Part shown: positions 5,470 through 7,458 of the stretch, piece after piece
Layout: the number at the start of each line of letters is the position of its first letter
How positions within the stretch are numbered: position 1 is the stretch's first letter
NCBI GenBank assembly: GCA_030637455.1
Contig: DAOWGL010000103.1
Location: forward strand, 1 to 7,458
DNA length: 7,458 nucleotides
DNA from: Candidatus Nitrosopumilus sp.
Lineage (GTDB): Archaea; Thermoproteota; Nitrososphaeria; Nitrososphaerales; Nitrosopumilaceae
Reading direction: 5' to 3'
The notes under the pieces: model-generated
What the model was told of the DNA's origin: nothing
The model's database searches: none
The model's input: the letters and a program-made list of their open reading frames with translations, nothing else
Program-made: the position numbers and the translations under genes

Positions 5470-5789
5470 TTTTTGTTTTCATTAATAGTCTGTTCAATAA
5501 TTTTAACCCAACTTTTAGTATTGAATACGCCAAACTTGAAAGTTTGTTCACCTTCATCTGTTGTTGCTGTAAAACATACTTTTTTCATGAATAATCCTTC
5601 TTTCCATGTTTTTGTTACTTTATCTAATGAAATATCTAAAACGGTCTCTCCAAAATGTTTAGAAAAGTCCATTATTCTTGCATTGGTTTTATCAAATGCT
5701 AATCTCTTATTTGTTAATGTTAGAATTCCTGCACCTAACTTATCTTCACTACAATCTTCTTGTTTGATTCGTTTTTCTCCTTCATCCAT
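5466..5789 (-). CDS. small PH/GRAM-like domain protein of unknown function
   Basis: This 107-residue protein consists almost entirely of one PH-like domain. GAGILTLTNKRLAF (19-32) is the signature strand pair of GRAM/bacterial-PH domains. Alternating strands follow: ETVLDISLDKVTKTWK (48-63), then KKVCFTATT (69-77) and QTFKFGVFN (82-90). The closing helix is SWVKIIEQTI (93-102). The N-terminus (1-17) is charged and probably disordered. No signal peptide or membrane segment is seen. Such domains bind lipids, peptides or other proteins, and the partner cannot be read from the sequence. It lies between kae1 and bud32 on the opposite strand. Its TAG and the TAA of kae1 overlap by 3 bp (genes by 4 bp), and its start region faces bud32 23 bp away. 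The ATG at 5789 is the natural start. The antisense frame is open but has no recognisable protein features. Confidence 0.82.
   Translation of the reverse strand: MDEGEKRIKQEDCSEDKLGAGILTLTNKRLAFDKTNARIMDFSKHFGETVLDISLDKVTKTWKEGLFMKKVCFTATTDEGEQTFKFGVFNTKSWVKIIEQTINENKN
5470..5479 (+). terminator. T-tract terminator of the YchF-like/kae1 unit
   Basis: TTTTTGTTTT begins one base after the kae1 stop codon, within the 3' end of the convergent PH-like gene. There is no hairpin. The position and T content fit archaeal oligo-T termination. Confidence 0.45.
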
Positions 5790-5795
5790 GATTAA

Positions 5796-5803
5796 TTTTT
5801 ATT
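5796..5803 (+). promoter_or_regulatory. possible TATA-like box of bud32
   Basis: TTTTTATT is centred about 27 nt before the ATG at 5827 and 12 nt before the ATG at 5812. It supports the shorter Bud32 start if the mRNA is leaderless. The whole gap is AT-rich, so the call is weak. Confidence 0.25.
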
Positions 5804-5811
5804 GAATTCTT

Positions 5812-6447
5812 ATGGATATAATGTTAATGAAATTAGTCAAAAAAGGTGCTGAAGCAGATCTCTATCAAACTAAATGGCAAAATTCAAAGGCAATATTAAA
5901 AATTAGAAAAATCAAAACTTATAGAAATTCTTTACTTGATTCAAAAATTCGTAAACAAAGGACTATCAAAGAATCTCAAATGCTCTCACTTGTAAAATCA
6001 TTTGGAATTCCTGCACCTCTTGTTTACTTTGTAAATTTAGATAAAACATCAATCACCATGCAAGAGATTTCTGGTAAACCTGTACATGACTTGTCTGAAT
6101 TAAAAATTATAGAATTATCCAAAGACATTGGAAAATTGGTAGGTACTTTACACAAGAACGGTGTAATGCATGGTGATTTAACAACTTCAAATTTTATTTT
6201 ACATCAAAATACTGTTTTTGTAATTGATTTTGGATTGTCTCAAATTTCAATAAAACCTGAAGATCATGCTGTTGACTTGAGATTAATTAAAGAAATTCTT
6301 AACAGCGCTCATGCTAAAATTATGATATCCTCATGGAAAAATTTTCTAAATGGATACAAATCTATCGTTGGTCATGCCTACTATACCAAAATAACTAAAC
6401 TAGTCTCAGAAATAGAAAGTCGTGGAAGATATGCGCAAGTCGTTTGA
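5812..6447 (+). CDS. bud32: KEOPS complex kinase/ATPase subunit Bud32
   Basis: This small piD261-type kinase acts as an ATPase with Kae1 in KEOPS and supports t6A synthesis. It is a free-standing protein of 211 residues, the usual size for archaeal Bud32. GAEADLY (12-18) replaces the glycine-rich loop. K30 in AILKIRK is the ATP-binding lysine and E54 its probable partner. HGDLTTSN (120-127) is the catalytic loop with D122 and N127. DFG (139-141) binds the metal. DHAVDL (151-156) and the C-terminal RGRY (204-207) are Bud32 signatures. ATGs at 5812, 5821 and 5827 are in frame; 5827 would give MKLVKKGAEADLY, the usual family start, so the first five residues are doubtful. The 3' end overlaps rdgB by 17 bp, which implies cotranscription and coupled translation. 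Kae1 lies upstream, separated by the antisense PH-like gene. Confidence 0.94.
   Translation: MDIMLMKLVKKGAEADLYQTKWQNSKAILKIRKIKTYRNSLLDSKIRKQRTIKESQMLSLVKSFGIPAPLVYFVNLDKTSITMQEISGKPVHDLSELKIIELSKDIGKLVGTLHKNGVMHGDLTTSNFILHQNTVFVIDFGLSQISIKPEDHAVDLRLIKEILNSAHAKIMISSWKNFLNGYKSIVGHAYYTKITKLVSEIESRGRYAQVV
5814..5821 (-). promoter_or_regulatory. possible TATA-like box of the PH-like gene
   Basis: On the minus strand this reads TTATATCC, centred 28-29 nt before the ATG at 5789. It lies inside the first codons of the longer bud32 frame, so the two divergent promoters would overlap head to head. Confidence 0.3.
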
Positions 6448-6985
6448 TCTATTTTTTGTATCCTCTAATAGTCACAAATACCAAGAAGCAAATACCATTT
6501 TGGATTCTCTGGGAATTAATCTTGGATTTTTAAAATCTAATTTAGAAGAAATTCAATCAAACTCACTTGATGCTATTGCAATTGCAAAAGCTAGAGATGC
6601 GTTTTCTAAATTTAAAAAACCTATCATTATTGAAGATGATGGTTTGTTCATTGATTCAATTGATGGATTTCCAGGTCCGTATTCTTCATATGTTTTCAAA
6701 ACAATTGGAAATAAGGGAATTCTAAATCTATTAAAAAATAATAGAAAAGCAAAATTTGTTTCAATTATTACCTATTGTGACAAAACAATTTTGCAATCTT
6801 TTAAAGGGAAACTAGATGGAAAAATATCTAAAATTCAAAAAGGTAAAGGTTGGGGATATGATCCAATATTCATTCCAAATAATTCCAAGAAAACATTCGC
6901 TGAATTAAATAATAAAAATGAATTATCACATAGGTACAAAGCACTAAAAAAATTCTCTAATTGGTATTTGCATAAGTTGGAATAA
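6431..6985 (+). CDS. rdgB: RdgB/HAM1 family non-canonical purine NTP pyrophosphatase (ITP/XTP)
   Basis: The enzyme hydrolyses ITP, dITP and XTP to monophosphates and so keeps deaminated purines out of RNA and DNA. The 184-residue protein has the family motifs in order. SSNSHKYQE (11-19) is the S/T-x-N-x-x-K-x-x-E substrate loop. EDDGLFID (68-75) is the metal-binding stretch (often EDSGL). GFPGPYS (79-85), GKGWGYDPIF (138-147), TFAEL (155-159) and SHR (166-168) follow, the last being the base-recognition motif. ATG at 6431 was chosen because it gives a compact N-terminus; GTG at 6422 would add three residues. It overlaps bud32 by 17 bp. Its last 29 bp overlap the 3' end of taw1 on the opposite strand. 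Linkage of this family to KEOPS kinase genes may only reflect shared housekeeping expression. Confidence 0.94.
   Translation: MRKSFDLFFVSSNSHKYQEANTILDSLGINLGFLKSNLEEIQSNSLDAIAIAKARDAFSKFKKPIIIEDDGLFIDSIDGFPGPYSSYVFKTIGNKGILNLLKNNRKAKFVSIITYCDKTILQSFKGKLDGKISKIQKGKGWGYDPIFIPNNSKKTFAELNNKNELSHRYKALKKFSNWYLHKLE
6946..6952 (-). terminator. possible T-tract terminator of taw1
   Basis: A run of seven A on the plus strand gives T7 on the minus strand, starting 5 bp after the taw1 stop codon and inside the 3' end of rdgB. No hairpin accompanies it. Similar A-runs occur elsewhere in this AT-rich DNA, so support comes mainly from position. Confidence 0.3.
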
Positions 6986-7458
6986 AACGATCAATAAATC
7001 GTTCATTATTTTGTAATATTGAGATTCTTGAAACAATACTCTCATCCATTATTGAAAATATTTTACTTTGCTTTGCAATTTCTTCACTGAAACTTTTTAC
7101 TTCTTCCATTTCTAACATATTTTCATATTCTAATCTATTTGTTGAGCGCCCAATATGCATATATGATTTGATTTCAATAAAGTGCGGACTTGCTTTTCTG
7201 AACATTTCTGCAAATGCTGGAATTGATTCTTTTTGATCATTATGATCCCTGATCAATGTAATTCTTAACACTGTTCTTGTTTTCAAATCTTTTAACATGT
7301 CAAGTGTTCTATTCCATCTTTCCCATGAATCATCATATCTTGGCTTGTTTATTTTCATAAATGATTCATAATCTGCAGCATTTGTTGAAAGATACAGTTG
7401 TGTTGGTAATGCATCTTCATCTTGTAATTTTTGAATCATATCTGGTTCTTGTCCATTA
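6957..7458 (-). CDS. taw1: tRNA 4-demethylwyosine synthase Taw1 (TYW1), C-terminal part
   Basis: This is a radical SAM enzyme that condenses pyruvate carbons onto N1-methylguanosine-37 of tRNA-Phe to form the tricyclic wyosine base. The gene runs in from the right edge, so the CxxxCxxC cluster motif and the N-terminus are missing; 166 codons and the stop are present. The frame is open to the edge and reads NGQEPDMIQKLQ there, which matches the TYW1 TNGQ-x-P segment. The family stretches LPTQLYLSTNA, DDSWERWNRTLDML and TRTVLRITLI follow. IEIKSYMHIGRSTNRL matches the substrate-binding segment usually written G[YF]S-x-x-RL; Arg instead of the aromatic residue is divergent. The 3' end overlaps rdgB by 29 bp, convergently. 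The first ATG in view is an internal Met, not the start. Confidence 0.92.
   Translation of the reverse strand, partial: NGQEPDMIQKLQDEDALPTQLYLSTNAADYESFMKINKPRYDDSWERWNRTLDMLKDLKTRTVLRITLIRDHNDQKESIPAFAEMFRKASPHFIEIKSYMHIGRSTNRLEYENMLEMEEVKSFSEEIAKQSKIFSIMDESIVSRISILQNNERFIDRFIPTYANTN

Noticed and set aside
5473..5805. Plus-strand open frame of 110 codons opposite the PH-like gene
   Set aside because: It is slightly longer than the minus-strand frame, but its translation lacks domain features, while the minus strand shows a clear PH/GRAM pattern.
1..7458. Mobile element, CRISPR array or defence system
   Set aside because: No transposase, integrase, att-like repeats, regularly spaced repeats or defence proteins were seen; nearly all coding space is conserved housekeeping genes.

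Overview
The window looks like AT-rich chromosomal DNA from an ammonia-oxidising thaumarchaeote (Nitrososphaerota, Nitrosopumilus-like). The gene set is archaeal: a beta-CASP RNase, archaeosine-type TgtA, an AK6/Fap7-like ATPase, an archaeal Obg/YchF-like GTPase, free-standing Kae1 and Bud32, and Taw1. Most genes have a TATA-like box about 26-29 nt before the start codon and no clear Shine-Dalgarno sequence, which suggests largely leaderless transcripts. Several starts are TTG. The lineage is inferred from gene content and style, not from a marker gene.

Left part (1-1130): the 5' end of a minus-strand beta-CASP metallo-beta-lactamase RNase diverges from a 70-aa orphan gene (437-649). A hairpin/T-tract terminator follows, then a 100-aa ferredoxin (791-1093). 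The ferredoxin has one all-Cys cluster motif and one with Asp in place of a Cys. Its upstream region carries a perfect 8-bp inverted repeat (727-745) flanked by CGATCAT repeats, and a related motif lies before the orphan gene. This is the most regulatory-looking part of the window.

Middle (1132-5469): a minus-strand pair, the Fap7-like ATPase followed by tgtA, diverges at about 3224-3287 from a plus-strand pair, the YchF-like GTPase followed by kae1. The TgtA has the full catalytic domain but is too short to hold the C-terminal PUA domain of the classical euryarchaeal enzyme.

Right part (5466-7458): a small PH/GRAM-like protein sits on the minus strand between kae1 and bud32. Bud32 overlaps an ITPase/XTPase (rdgB/HAM1 family), whose 3' end overlaps the 3' end of a partial taw1 on the minus strand.

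Functionally this is a core translation neighbourhood. TgtA acts at tRNA G15 (archaeosine), Kae1/Bud32 at A37 (t6A), and Taw1 at G37 (wyosine). Fap7 acts in small-subunit maturation, the YchF-like GTPase is ribosome-associated, and the beta-CASP RNase handles RNA 3' ends. RdgB cleans the nucleotide pool. No mobile element, CRISPR array, rRNA or tRNA gene was found. The least explained items are the 70-aa orphan, the PH-like protein inside the KEOPS neighbourhood, and the repeat/palindrome architecture upstream of the ferredoxin.
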